Below, piece by piece: positions 1 to 12,324 of a stretch of DNA of 64,000 nt. This DNA is from Ampullaceana balthica. Taxonomy: Eukaryota > Mollusca > Gastropoda > Lymnaeidae. The notes under the pieces are model-generated. The model did not search any database. It saw nothing but the letters and a program-made list of their open reading frames with translations, and was not told the DNA's origin. Where the stretch lies: positions 124,124-188,123 of the forward strand of contig CALYLW010000314.1 of assembly GCA_944989445.1 (NCBI GenBank). The letters run 5' to 3'. Positions within the stretch are counted from its first letter, which is position 1. The number at the start of each line of letters is the position of its first letter. Made by a program: the position numbers and the translations under genes.

Positions 1-37
1 ATCTTCTGTATAGAAGGAGCGTCTGTATAGATAAGAT
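1..37 (+). repeat. LINE 3' tail fragment
   Basis: The first 37 bases match the 3' end of the LINE seen in reverse at 58,866-58,910 (motif CTTCTGTATAGAAGGAGCG followed by a GATAA-type tail) and the copy at 50,139-50,184. The rest of this insertion lies outside the window, so the element body cannot be judged. Confidence 0.75.
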
Positions 38-349
38 TATAAAACCTTGTGCACGTTGCAAATTTTTGGCGTGGTAAGTAAAAAAGAGGGGATCTGATCG
101 GTGGCCTGCATCGTGAAACCCATATTGGCTTTTTACATTTTTTTTAATGTATGTATATTTGTTAAATAGGACGCTAGAATTTCGACCGTGTGCAGAGCTT
201 AGCAAGTGGGGAAAAGTTCGCACTACACCGGTCGTCACTGGGTACATTTCTGTAAAACTCTCTTCACTTGGAATACGTGAACTATTCCCTCCAAAATTAA
301 TAAATAATTATGAAGAATTTAGACTTCCTTTCTTTACAAAATATAAATA
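38..349. other. No gene recognised
   Basis: AT-rich sequence without a recognisable gene or repeat. A 67-codon open frame at 147-350 has no family resemblance. Confidence 0.5.
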
Positions 350-357
350 GATATCAC

Positions 358-521
358 CAGTGCTTTTTTTCTACACTTAAAGGTACCGGAACGTATGAAA
401 AAGGTACCGGAACGCAGCGTGAAAAAGCATTCCTGGCAGTTAATTAAGTAATATAAATACGTGTTTGGAAAAAAGGTACGGGAACGCCGTCTCCGTGCGT
501 TACGCGGGAAAAAAAGCACTG
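358..521. mobile_element. hAT-type MITE with 8-bp target duplication
   Basis: The 164-bp element starts CAGTGCTTTTTTTC and ends GAAAAAAAGCACTG, a near-perfect terminal inverted repeat. It is flanked on both sides by the identical octamer GATATCAC (350-357 and 522-529). An 8-bp duplication and CA-G start are hallmarks of hAT transposons. The interior carries repeats of GGTACCGGAACG and has no coding capacity, so it must be mobilised in trans. Confidence 0.88.
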
Positions 522-529
522 GATATCAC

Positions 530-1194
530 TACAGTACCAAGACCACGTGACAAACTAGGTATAACAGACATGACACAGCCCCCCAACCCTAAACCACTCA
601 CCCCGTCACCCACTCTACCGCTCATTGTCACCGGGTGATAATTTGTTCTGGGATTAGTTTATTAGCCAGCACCGGTGTAAGGTTAGTGAACACCGAGAAG
701 GAAATGAGATTTGGACACGAGACGCTCCTCAGAACAGAAATTATGAGCTTGTCTCTGCGGTCAGCAGTAAGTGGGATCATCCCCCGTTATTGGTGTGTGT
801 GTGTGGGGGGGGGGTGGTGGATGAGATAAGTGAAATAAAAAAATGTTTGGAAGAAATAATTTGAAACTCTGATTAAGTAATTTGCATGGTATTTTATGCT
901 ATTGGGTAACACACATACAAAAATATTTAAAATACATATAAAAAATACAACACTGGTTCGTACTCTGGTAAATAATATTAGTCAGACAAAGAGAGAAAAG
1001 AATGGAGAGAGATAATGGGGTAAAGCAATGAGGTACATGAAGAGAGAAAAAGAGAGGGAGAGAAAGTGGAAGCAGAGAGAATATGGGATTTTGGAGAGAG
1101 ACAATGAAAATAAATAGATAGAGATATATATAAATAAAGAAAGAGGGAGATAATAAAATAGAAACTAGAGAGAAAACGACAAATGTAGAGATAA

Positions 1195-1226
<32 letters not shown>

Positions 1227-1710
1227 CTGAAAGGAAGTCGGGGGAAAGGATAAGCAGAATGTGTTAAGGGCGTTTCTTAAGGTTAAAGTCGTTATCATAA
1301 AGATGAAATCCTCTTACGCTTCTTTATTAAAAACAAACATCGTTCCTTTGAATTGGATTTCTGTATAATTCATGATACATATTTTCTTCGAAAAGAAGAC
1401 AAGAAGTGTTGGGTTGTCAGTGCTTAATTGTTATAGTACACGGTTGGCGGATGTCTATCCTCATGGGGTCAACACTTAGCTATATTTACAGGCCATGACA
1501 TTGGGTGTGATGGCTACCTCCGTTTCTAAAGTCCAAGGATGCAATTTGGAGAGGAGGCAAATGCAGGAAAATCCTTTGTTTTAAAAAAATTCTACCAACG
1601 CGAACTCCATGAGAGGCATAAAGTACGATGGATTTAAGAAGTTCAGTTATTTTGACTTTAAAAATTTCATGTCGATGGGAGGGGCGTGGGGACGGGGCTG
1701 GAAAGGTATG
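530..1710. other. No gene; purine-rich low-complexity stretch
   Basis: Contains a short (GT)n/(G)n run at 788-812 and a long degenerate purine-rich tract, about 985-1245, with (GA)n at 1195-1226. The open frame on the minus strand here (978-1298) is Ser/Leu low complexity and is not a gene. Confidence 0.6.
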
Positions 1711-2150
1711 GCTTCCAACACCCAGGGGAAGTAGGCACCCAGGGGTACGTCACTGGGAGATGATGGCTTCCAACACCCAGTGGAAGTAGGCGCCCAGGGG
1801 TACGTCACTGGGAGATGATGGCTTCCAACACCCAGGGGAAGTAGGCGCCCAGGGGTACGTCACTGGGAGATGATGGCTTCCAACACCCAGTGGAAGTAGG
1901 CGCCCAGGGGTACGTCACTGGGAGATGATGGCTTCCAACACCCAGTGGAAGTAGGCGCCCAGGGGTACATCACTGGGAGATGATGGCTTCCAACACCCAG
2001 GGGAAGTAGGCACCCAGGGGTACGTCACTGGGAGATGATGGCTTCCAACACCCAGTGGAAGTAGGCGCCCAGGGGTACGTCACTGGGAGATGATGGCTTC
2101 CAACACCCAGTGGAAGTAGGCGCCCAGGGGTACGTCACTGGGAGATGATG
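1711..2150. repeat. Minisatellite, 55 bp x 8
   Basis: Eight head-to-tail copies of a 55-bp unit beginning GCTTCCAACACCCAG, with starts at 1711, 1766, 1821, 1876, 1931, 1986, 2041 and 2096. Copies differ by single substitutions (GGGG/GTGG, GCACCC/GCGCCC). The array ends abruptly at GCTTACAATC. Confidence 0.97.
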
Positions 2151-2752
2151 GCTTACAATCACCGTGGCGTACTCATAAGGCCTCTTGCTTTTCTCTATAC
2201 ACTTTTAAAAAAAGTTTATTAAAATTGTTTGGCTGAAGTGTAGAAAAGGGTTTCTAGATCTTTTCAATCTTCTGCCGCCCCCACCTCCTAAGACATGTTT
2301 GACATAAAAAGTAAAAGTGCAATTTAAAGTTGAAAAAAAAAGATAATTTCAAATTTTTAAAATTTAAAATGAATACACATTATTTATTTATTAAGATGTC
2401 TATGCAAATATTAATTTATTAATTCATTTTTTAAAAAAACGTATCTTCTCTACACTGAAATGCTACCTCACAAAAATGTAGTGCGACAATAAAATAAAAC
2501 TCAGCTAATAGGGATCGTGGACTGAGACTAAGTAGACGTGATAATCCACACGTGAGTGATTTATACCGACATCACCTGATCCCCACTGGTCGCTGGCCAG
2601 TGCTTCATCACGGTGACCTAATTATTTTAAGACACGACCCGCACGAACCTAGAAAAAGTCGTGATTCTATAGAAATTACTTCTTTGTGCCATCAAATTAA
2701 TCCGTGCTACATCCGTCTTCTAAAAATTAGTGGACTGAAAATCGTGGAGTCT
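2151..2752. other. No gene recognised
   Basis: AT-rich single-copy sequence. The only long open frame (2552-3079) owes most of its length to the downstream 18-bp repeat array. Confidence 0.5.
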
Positions 2753-2968
2753 GTTAATTGGTACTGTTACGTTAATTGGTACTGTTACGTTAATTGGTAC
2801 TGTTACGTTAATTGGTACTGTTACGTTAATTGGTACTGTTACGTTAATTGGTACTGTTACGTTAATTGGTACTGTTACGTTAATTGGTACTGTTACGTTA
2901 ATTGGTACTGTTACGTTAATTGGTACTGTTACGTTAATTGGTACTGTTACGTTAATTGGTACTGTTAC
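2753..2968. repeat. Minisatellite, 18 bp x 12
   Basis: Twelve perfect or near-perfect copies of GTTAATTGGTACTGTTAC. Because 18 is a multiple of three and the unit has no stop in one frame per strand, it makes artificial open frames (repeating VNWYCY on plus, INVTVP on minus). Confidence 0.97.
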
Positions 2969-3342
2969 GTTAATTCCCCACATGATTCCTTAGATATAAT
3001 AAGTTGTCCACATAGTCAGTTAGGGGAATTGACAGGTTTTAAAGATATCAACTCCTCACACCACGCTTTGCACGCATAAAATAGTGTCATACTAGAAATA
3101 CCTTTTCAAAATAAGAGTTAAGATGACGAAAATTGAAACAAGTTTTCGGAAATGAAGAGTACTCACCAAGTTTTACCTCCAGTTGTCGTTCATGAAACAA
3201 CTTTTTCACACCAAGACTGTGGTGAGCTAAACGTCTTTCCTTTAAATGTAGATTTAATTAATCCCCCCCCCCAATCCCCCCCCCCATTTCCCCCCCCCCA
3301 ACACACAGTTTTCTTACCACTCAAATTGATTTTTATTTAATG

Positions 3343-3486
3343 AAGACTATCCTGGCTGTTAAGACTATCCTGGCTGTTAAGACTATCCTGGCTGTTAAGA
3401 CTATCCTGGCTGTTAAGACTATCATGGCTGTTAAGACTATCCTGGCTGTTAAGACTATCCTGGCTGTTAAGACTATCCTGGCTGTT
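3343..3486. repeat. Minisatellite, 18 bp x 8
   Basis: Eight copies of AAGACTATCCTGGCTGTT; one copy has CATGG in place of CCTGG. It is preceded by C-rich runs at 3265-3300. The unit is unrelated to the 18-bp unit 370 bp upstream. Confidence 0.97.
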
Positions 3487-4716
3487 GACCAGTTTGCAAA
3501 GGCCTGCATCTTATTTTCCATATGATGTAGTCACTCCTCACAATGGGATTTTTCTTTCTTTCCACACTTGTGATACTTTCTTCACGTAGTTGGATCCCCA
3601 ATATTCTCGTATTTCTACTCAGACCTTCACATTACTTCCTTTCTCTCCCGTCTCCCAACATCCCCTTCCTTTTACACACACTTTTTTAAACGTATAAATT
3701 ATTCTCTCTCTTAAAAAAAAATAATTTTAAAATTTTTTTTAAAAATTGAAACTTCATTGTTGGCTGATCTCGGTGGACCCACACATATTTAGAGAACCCA
3801 ACGCTTGTGGTGGGATGCGTGGGGGAGGGTAGTAAGAAAGGGAAAGAATGTAACAGCAAGTTTGATTGAAATTATCCTCCCCTTCCTCCACCCATTAACA
3901 TTGCTGACCTGAACACAAAATAGGAAACAATTTGATTGACTTGGGGAGATTGTGTCTTGGGGGGGGGGAGTACTGCAGGCCGTGGGGGTTTAGCCGATGT
4001 CTTCGACAAAACCAGAGACAAGTTTGACTAATGGAAATGTCTCCCTTGCAGGACATTGAACGGAGGGTGAGGGCGTTGCTCTGTGTGTTTCTCCTAATGC
4101 CGAATTTATTAACCTACCGCTGCTTTGCTTCCCGAAAGGAAATATTTAATGTGTATTTCATATTTCTGTCAATAATATCATTAGGTTTTTTGTCATTCTC
4201 TTTCTTCTTAATTTCTCCTTAACCATGTGAGTCAGACATGGCAAACTCCATCTAGACATCTTTATTTATAAAAGAGGATACAAATATTTTTATGTAACTT
4301 TTTAAAACATGATAAACATCACTGAACAAAATATTTGCCGTTAAATTTTTAGTATAAGAGCGACTATGCCTTAAAACAAAATAAAAATATTTGTTATGTT
4401 TTACGCTGTGCTTCTATTATAAGAATGGCAACCAAGAATTTTGTATTTTATTTTGTGAATATGTAAAGACAATAAAAATTGAGAATGTTATTATTTTATG
4501 TAGTGAGAATGTTGTAATAATGAAGATAAATTAATTAATTTTATGTTATGAATCTGTTAAACCATGCCAGCAAGTTGATAAAATTTACGTTGCGAATCAG
4601 GAAAAGAATAATCAAAGCAAAATATCCAACTTTCATTTAGCTTCAGCAGCATAAAAAAAAGAGTTGCATGTTTGTCCTGTTGAACAGAGGAAAAGAAAAA
4701 ATTAAATCAACTTCTT
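3487..4716. other. No gene recognised
   Basis: AT-rich DNA with a G run near 3960-3970. Short open frames such as 4031-4222 show no recognisable family. Confidence 0.5.
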
Positions 4717-5210
4717 CAGAGCATACCACAGACCTACAATTTCAGAGCATACAACAGGCCTACAATTTCAGAGCATACAACAGGCCTACAATTTCAGAGC
4801 ATACAACAGGCCTACAATTTCAGAGCATACAACAGGCCTACAATTTCAGAGCATACAACAGGCCTACAATTTCAGAGCATACAACAGGCCTACAATTTCA
4901 GAGCATACAACAGGCCTACAATTTCAGAGCATACAACAGGCCTACAATTTCAGAGCACACCACAGTCTAACAATTTCAGAGCATTCAACAGTCCAACAAT
5001 TTCAGAGCACACCACAGTCTAACAATTTCAGAGCATACCACAGTCTAACAATTTCAGAGCATACCACAGTCTAACAATTTCAGAGCATACAACAGTCCAA
5101 CAATTTCAGAGCACAACACAGTCTAACAATTTCAGAGCATACAACAGTCCAACAATTTGAGTTCATACCACAGTCCTACAATTTCAGAGCATACCACAGT
5201 CCTACAATTT
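4717..5210. repeat. Minisatellite, 26 bp x 19
   Basis: Nineteen copies of a 26-bp unit starting CAGAGCATACAACAGGCC; each start is spaced 26 bp from 4717 to 5185. The proximal half is nearly homogeneous (CAGGCCTACAA), while the distal half carries CAGTCTAACAA and CAGTCCAACAA variants. This suggests recent expansion of the proximal part. Confidence 0.96.
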
Positions 5211-5721
5211 CAATAACACTATTTGAAGCTCTTCAGCAACACACACTGCTCAAATATGGCATCAATCCCATTTGAAAATCCAGCAGCGCAGCCCTAAAAC
5301 TAAAAGTTCACCAAAGAGGAGTTTTTAAGGATGGAACTCAAGTATTAAAGAAAACGATAATTTAAGTGACACAAATGCATTGACCCTTGAGATTGATCAC
5401 GACAACTAAAGTGTGACTTTCTATTTGGGTAAAGTCACGTTGTAACACTAGCAGACCAGAATAGTTCAATACAATCCTGTTTGTGTGGGGTATTCTCTTT
5501 GTTCAACATCATGTGTCAGTCATTTGAGAGACGTGGAACTGCCGGAAGATATTTGTGAGCTTAGATTCTTTTTCCATTTTGAGTATGAGGGATCAGCAAA
5601 ATGGATAAAAAATATTTTATAGAGGGCGTGAATGAGTAGACGAGGGAGAGAAATAAAAGGAAAGTATGAGGGGAAAAAAAGAGGAAGCATGGGAGAGTGA
5701 TAGAGGAGAAAGGGACTTTGT
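5211..5721. other. No gene recognised
   Basis: Unique-looking sequence leading into purine-rich DNA; no gene or named repeat. Confidence 0.5.
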
Positions 5722-6631
<910 letters not shown>

Positions 6632-6640
6632 ACAGAGAGA

Positions 6641-6686
<46 letters not shown>

Positions 6687-6765
6687 ATATAAGAGGGGTT
6701 ATTGTTCTGATAACCTCATTGGGGTCAGTTCCTGTGTAAGGTTGCAGTGTGGGGTGGCGGCTAGG
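6632..6765 (+). repeat. (GA)n plus flanking dispersed repeat, copy 1
   Basis: A (GA)n tract is followed by TATAAGAGGGGTTATTGTTC and GGTCAGTTCCTGTGTAAGG. The same order (GA tract, then ATTGTCCTG, then GGGGTCAGTTTATGTG) appears in reverse complement at 12,115-12,320. The pair defines a small dispersed family in which the microsatellite is part of the element. The class is unknown. Confidence 0.7.
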
Positions 6766-7518
6766 TCAGTACCTAATACAAGCTCGATTTATTCATTATT
6801 CTGCACGAATGAACATCTGGGGCTTGTCCTACAATCTCTTGGTCTTTAAAGATTTGTGAAGTTAGAAGGGAGAGGAAAGGTATAGCCCGTTTGACGTAGT
6901 AACATATCAATCTTCAGAGTTAGACTGTGAGAAAGCTTGCTTTGGAATAGGTTGTAAGAGACGGAAACAATCTGTATCAATAAAACATTTAATATTAATC
7001 TTTAAAAAGACGATCCACTGGGGTAAACTTTTCCAGAAAGCTTTCGCCAATGAAATTGAAGTAAAGTATTTTAAATTAATTTAAAATTTATAAAGTCTGC
7101 CCTGCCTATAGAAAATAGGACGAAAAAGTATGGGAACTAGAACCTGACAAAACAAGGTGTTCAGAGAGAGGTCAAATGGCCTGTTTCTTAGATAATGTCA
7201 ATGTGTTCTCTAAAGCGTTCTTCTAAAGAGTGACAAAGAACAGTACAGAGACTTCTTTAAATATATCAATATTTGATTTTGAAATGCGATCAACGTTACC
7301 TCAAAGGTTCGTTGGTCGTTGTGGCAAAATATCAAAGTCGTGTGCAAAGTTGTAAAACATCCTTTTTTATGCACACATTTTATGTACTATTCCTATGAAA
7401 ATTTGCTGCGCGAAAATTCCTAACTGCTGCGTATCGTCGATCCAATATCTGCTCAGCCGCGAAGCTTAAAGGGAACATTGAATACGATGTCATGCTTTTA
7501 ATTTTATTGGATACATTT
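6766..7518. other. No gene recognised
   Basis: AT-rich DNA without recognisable features. Confidence 0.5.
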
Positions 7519-8217
7519 TTACCACGTTTTTAATGACTTGCTTTCGTGTCTGTCCGCAATTTTTCAAATTTGCCAACGTAAAATTAAACCACTTCTGATG
7601 GTCCTAGAGAGCTCGAAATTTGACAACAGATAGATCTTGGATGACAATGCATTGTATCAAAATTTCAGATCGATAAATGTACCTTAATTAAATTATTGCA
7701 TTCTTTAGTTTATCTCAATATAAGCATCTGTATCCGACTGCCGTTGTTGGATTTCACGTGCGGAATTCACCCCGTGACCTAATTGCCGTGGTATTAACGT
7801 TGTGCGGGTGCTGATGAGGTGTTTGTTAAAATAAATAGAGGGGAAAAAATATTTTTTTTAAAACCACGTTTTTATTAGTGGACTAAAGAGATTAAAATAA
7901 ATAAAGGTAAAAAAGGATTTTTTAAAAACACGGTTTTATAAGTGGACTAAAAAGAAGAAAATAAGTTAAAACTTAAACGTTCAAGTACTGTGATTTAATA
8001 TGACTAAAAAGGTGGGGCGGGCGCTTATGAGGTTTTACATATGCAGTTCACTCATTCTCTCACTTATAGATCTCTCTTTTGCCATCTAAATTATAAATCT
8101 TTAATTTTTTATACCAAGCACCCGCCCACGTTTTTAGTCATATTAAATCACAGTACTTGAACGTTTAAGTTTTAACTTATTTTTCTTCTTTTTAGTCCAC
8201 TTATAAAAACGTGGTTT
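7519..8217. mobile_element. Palindromic fold-back element, copy 1
   Basis: Ends with ACCACGTTTTTA on the left (about 7526) and TAAAAACGTGGT on the right (about 8202-8213). The core has two long inverted arms, about 7926-8026 and 8114-8215, sharing for example GTGGACTAAAAAGAAG and AACGTTCAAGTACTGTG in opposite orientation around a loop of about 90 bp. The left flank also contains CCACTTCTGATGGTCCTAGA (7590-7609), the intact form of the sequence that is split by a hAT insertion in copy 2. No coding capacity is seen. Confidence 0.7.
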
Positions 8218-8705
8218 TTAAAAATCCTTTTAACCTTTATTTATTTATCGTATACTTCATAGGAGGTGACCTATTTAAAGAGCGTTGCGTAAAAGTTTGA
8301 TAAACTACATGCATCATTTGATTTTCTCAGACCCCCTATTGTTTCCACCCAATTCCGAACTAATAGCATAGGTTTTGATTTCACTAGGAAGTATGTTCAA
8401 ACGCTTCGGATATGTTTCTACGACAATGACGGCGAACAGGACGTGGTATCTTTGATTACTTTATTTTGCAGCGTGGAACAATAATGTCGAGAAAAAAATA
8501 TTTAGCGATTTTCCGTTACTCTCTAGTTTAATATGAATCATTTCTGTATTAGGTCCATCAGTTGAAGAAACGTCTGCAAGAAAAGATTTTTAAAAATATA
8601 TCAAAGCATTAATTAATTCTTTGATTTAAAAAATATGAATAATTTGGTCTTTATTGAAAGAATCCATAAAAAATAATGGTCTATACAGATTGTTTTAATT
8701 AATTT
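8218..8705. other. No gene recognised
   Basis: AT-rich spacer between the two fold-back copies. Confidence 0.5.
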
Positions 8706-9111
8706 TTTACCACGTTTTTATTAACTCACTTTTGTTCCTGTGTGTTGGTTTGTCTGTCCACAATTTTTCAAATCTCCCAACATAAAATTAAACCACTTCT
8801 GATAAGGGCCATCTTAACGCATAGGCCCGTTGGATATTTGCCCGGGGCCCATGAGCATAGGGGCCCCATGCGAATATGTTGTAGGGTTTCGGAAAACCTG
8901 TATAAAATTTAGTATTATTTTATTAAAATCTCATAATTTTGTGTTTATAAGCGAACGGACCCTTTAAGTTTATCAATCACTTCCAACCTTGAACCTTTAA
9001 GAAGAAAAAAAAATGACGAAGTGAAAGCTCTCTAACGCACCGGGTTTAAAAATGTAGGTCCCGTGAGCATGCGCACAATACAGTGTAGCTATGTAGGAAT
9101 ACAGTAACACT

Positions 9112-10925
9112 ATGCGTTGGTTTCAATTAAATTTTCTTAAAGAGAACGAGATTCCACTATTAAACTGCCGCGGCCAATCATACGATAATGCGTCAAATAT
9201 GTCTGGACGATACACTGGATTGCAGGCACGTATTCATGAACTCAATGAGTTTGCCATTTATGTCCCCTGTACAAGACACAGCCTGAATTTGGTGGTAATA
9301 AAATCTGCAGAGGGTTGTCTACAGTCTATAAAATTCTTTGACTTTGTTCAGCACATGTTTACATTTTTTGCTGGTTCTACTCATCGCTGGAATGTATTGA
9401 CATCATATTTAGAAAAAGAGGTTGCGGTCAAACGTCTGACACACGTTGGTAAGCACCTTTTGATGCTGTTCGTGCTTTGTATAGGGGTGTCGACAAAATA
9501 AAACATGCAATGGATTCTATATCAGGTGACAATGAACAGCAAGCGACAACAAGGCGTGAGGTGGAATGTTTGAGCAACAACAAAAAATGAAACACCTTGA
9601 AACAATCTTTCTTAAAAATTTTTGGAAGGACATTCTAGAAAGGATGAATACAACAAGCACAGTTTTACAATCAAAGGATGTGAAAATCCTAGATGCCACA
9701 AATCTTCTTGAGTCGCTGTGAAAGCTTTCTTCAGGAAACTAGAGACAAGTTCACTGAATATGAATTCAAAGCCAGGAGTATGTGTCCAGATGCCGATTAC
9801 TATGATGGGAAAAAACGGGAACGAACCCGAAGTGTGCGTTTTAGAAGGTATGATAGGTCAGGCGAAGAGTTACTTCTAAGTAAGTCCGGAAAGTTCAAGG
9901 TAGAAACTTTCCTCCCTATTCCTGACACGTTAATCGTTGAAATAACAAGACGTGCAGTGGCGTATTCACAAATAGGCAATCTATTTTCTTTCTTGATTCA
10001 ATTAAAAACCATTACTTCTGATGCACTAGAGATAAAATGCGAACATCTTGCCAATACGTACCACAAGGATTTGAGTTATGTCGACCTTTTAAATGAATGT
10101 GAGCATCTCAAGCATTACATGGCTCTTGAGGAATATTGCGAGACTCTCTCTGCAGTGTACAGAAAAATAATGTCGGACAATTTAAAATCTGTTTTTCCGA
10201 ACATTGAAATTGCACTCAGAGTGTTCATGTACATGATGGTGAGCAGCTGTACAGGAGAACGTTCTTTTTCAAGACTTAAACTTATAAATAAAAAAAACCC
10301 CGTAAAAACAAGTTTTTGACTATAAATCCTTTAGACTATATAGGAGACACAATTAAAAGAATGTTCATTATAATACGCAGCGCAAGACAATCCAAAAGTA
10401 CACAATTTTAGTTATGTCTCGTAAAACATGTTTAATATAATGCGCACCGATCGGGAATATATTTTAAAAAATTATAGTCCTTATAATACGGACCGAATCG
10501 CGCAACAGAAAAGTATTAAAAAAGGTCGTTCAATATAATACACTCCGTGACACTAAAAAATAAAATGATACATAGAGATAAATAAAATAATCAAAAAATT
10601 AAATAATTTAATAACAGTACATGCGATCGATCTGAAATTTTGATACATCGTTTGTATCATCGGTACGAAACTGCCTACAAACTTTCAGCACGCTAGCTTA
10701 CGAGTAAGTGGGTTGAAAATCGATCCAAATTTTTTCGACAAGCAATCAACCAGACACCGCTAGTTAATATAAAGGATTTAAAAATCAGCTTCGTGGTCCA
10801 ATGGGACAGCATCGTTTGAGCTGGCTTTCACTCATGAGCATAGAAAATGACATCCTGAAGACCATTGACCTCAAGCCCATAATAAAACAATTTTCGGAAA
10901 AGAAATGTCGCAAACGCTGTTATAA
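9112..10925 (+). pseudogene. hAT transposase (ZMYM1-like), broken
   Basis: The first fragment (9112-9501) contains a DUF4371/ribonuclease-H-like signature: RGQSYDNASNMSG, then PCTRHSLNLV and STHRWNVL, typical of the ZMYM-type hAT transposases. A frame change near 9500 and a stop interrupt the next part, with similarity continuing at about 9500-9690. The second fragment (9693-10,319) includes the start of the C-terminal dimerisation region with GERSFSRLKLI. Coding similarity stops where a repeat is inserted (about 10,297) and resumes after it at about 10,785-10,920 with GSMGQHRLSWLSLMSIE. The N-terminal zinc-finger part seems missing. It cannot encode a working enzyme without repair of at least two frame breaks and loss of the insert. 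Confidence 0.88.
10297..10779 (+). repeat. Dispersed repeat inserted in hAT transposase
   Basis: Begins CCCGTAAAAACAAGTTTTTG and ends GTTAATATAAAGGATTT. It shares its ends and a middle motif (CGATCTGAAATTTTGATAC) with the two copies at 22,990-24,090. Ends carry a short inverted repeat (AAATCC.TTA / TAA.GGATTT). It interrupts the coding sequence of the hAT C-terminal domain, so it is younger than that hAT. Confidence 0.75.
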
Positions 10926-11634
10926 TAAAGTACCGTACTGAAAATTTTCTAATCTAAGTATTTTTTTTCCATTACGAATTTTATTACCTTTGTTTGACCA
11001 AGTGTAATAGATGTAATATGTTATGGTGCTTATTATTTAAAAAACATATGTAAATATCTGTTTTTGTGGGTAATTTATTTTTGTTGAAAATATCATAATT
11101 AATACTATAAAACATGTAAATAAAATCTCTTTTCTCTGTTTCTCATGTTTAATGTTGATTATAGTTGAAGCAGTACAGCATGTCTTAACAACAATCTTGT
11201 TGAAACTAGTATAGTGACAATAAAATAAATAATCCATTATTTTTAATAATATCAACCATTTTTTTTATTCCTGCCAAAGGGTGCAGCACTCTTTCTTTGC
11301 CCGGGGAACCAAAATGGTGTAAAGATGGCTCTGCTTCTGATGGTCCTAGAGATCTCAAAATTTTACCACAAAATTTACCAAAATTTTAACTAATAAGTTC
11401 AAGTGCATTCATATAATATGGCTAAAAACGTGGGGTGGGTGTCTGGTATAAAAATTAAAGATTTATAATTAAGAAGGCAAAAAATATATCTATAAGTGAG
11501 AGAGTGAGTGAACTGCATATTTAAAACCTCATAAGCGCCCGCCCAACGTTTTTAGACATATTACATGAAAGTAATTAAACTTATTAGTTTTAAATTATTT
11601 TCTTCTTTTTAGTACACTTATAAAAACGTGGTTT

Positions 11635-12114
11635 TCAAAAATCTTTTTTTTACCTCTATTTATTATTATAAATTTCGATTCCGGTTATTTGAAGAATAAT
11701 TATTTTCAATATTTCTAATTTCTCTCTGTGAGCAGCCTTTTTCGTTTCTCCATAGGCCAACGGTTACATTTTTTTTCTCCAAAAGAACGTCTCATCGTTT
11801 GTCCACACACAGCTGCACGAACCCTAGACGTCAATTTTATCAATAATTTATTATGTTTAATTGAAGATCATTTACTAAAAAAAATCATTTTCCTCAAATA
11901 AAAATAATGTTTTGTATGAAGATCATTTTGTCCAGGTGGCGTTCAAGTCGACTTCTTTAATTGACGTCTGCCACATGTTGCTCCGAGTCACAAAACTTTT
12001 GCATCCGATTAATATTCAAAGAATGTAATTTTTTAAATAGATTTCAACAGGCATCTTTGCAAACATAAATGGGGGGGACTTAAAACTCAACTATCCTATA
12101 TAACAAAAGGCAAT
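11635..12114. other. No gene recognised
   Basis: AT-rich DNA with no recognisable element. Confidence 0.5.
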
Positions 12115-12262
12115 GTTCTGTCCGGTCATTGATAGCGATTGGTCCCTCAAACACATGTGACCCCTACAGCCAATAACTCCACTCTGCAACCTTACACATA
12201 AACTGACCCCAATAAGGTTAACAGGACAATAATCCCTCGTATACTCTCTCTCTCTCTCTCCC

Positions 12263-12320
<58 letters not shown>
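12115..12320 (-). repeat. (CT)n plus flanking dispersed repeat, copy 2
   Basis: Reverse-complement counterpart of 6632-6765. A (CT)n tract at 12,244-12,320 is preceded by ACTGACCCCAATAAGG and CAGGACAATAATCCCTCG. The shared non-microsatellite flank shows this is a dispersed family rather than two independent microsatellites. Confidence 0.7.

Positions 12321-12322
<2 letters not shown>

Positions 12323-12324
<2 letters not shown>

Larger units (their letters stand above)
8804..11333 (+). mobile_element. hAT transposon with 8-bp target duplication
   Basis: The left terminus AAGGGCCATCTTAACGC and the right terminus (reverse complement CAGAGCCATCTTTACAC) form an imperfect terminal inverted repeat. 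Identical octamers CTTCTGAT flank it at 8796-8803 and 11,334-11,341. The uninterrupted target site is present in the window at 7592-7599, inside the paralogous fold-back copy, which independently proves the boundaries. It holds a broken transposase and a secondary insertion at about 10,297-10,779. Confidence 0.93.
8706..11634. mobile_element. Fold-back element, copy 2, split by a hAT insertion
   Basis: The left part is 8706-8803 (ACCACGTTTTTATTAAC end) and the right part is 11,334-11,634 (ends TTATAAAAACGTGGTTT). Joining across the hAT at 8804-11,333 restores the order seen in copy 1. The loop segment here (TATAAGTGAGAGAGTGAG, 11,491-11,508) is inverted relative to copy 1, as expected of a palindromic element that can flip. 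It is more diverged than copy 1. Confidence 0.65.

Noticed and set aside
2552..3079. 175-codon frame with VNWYCY repeats
   Set aside because: Length is produced by the 18-bp array; flanking codons show no family resemblance and the opposite strand is open as well.
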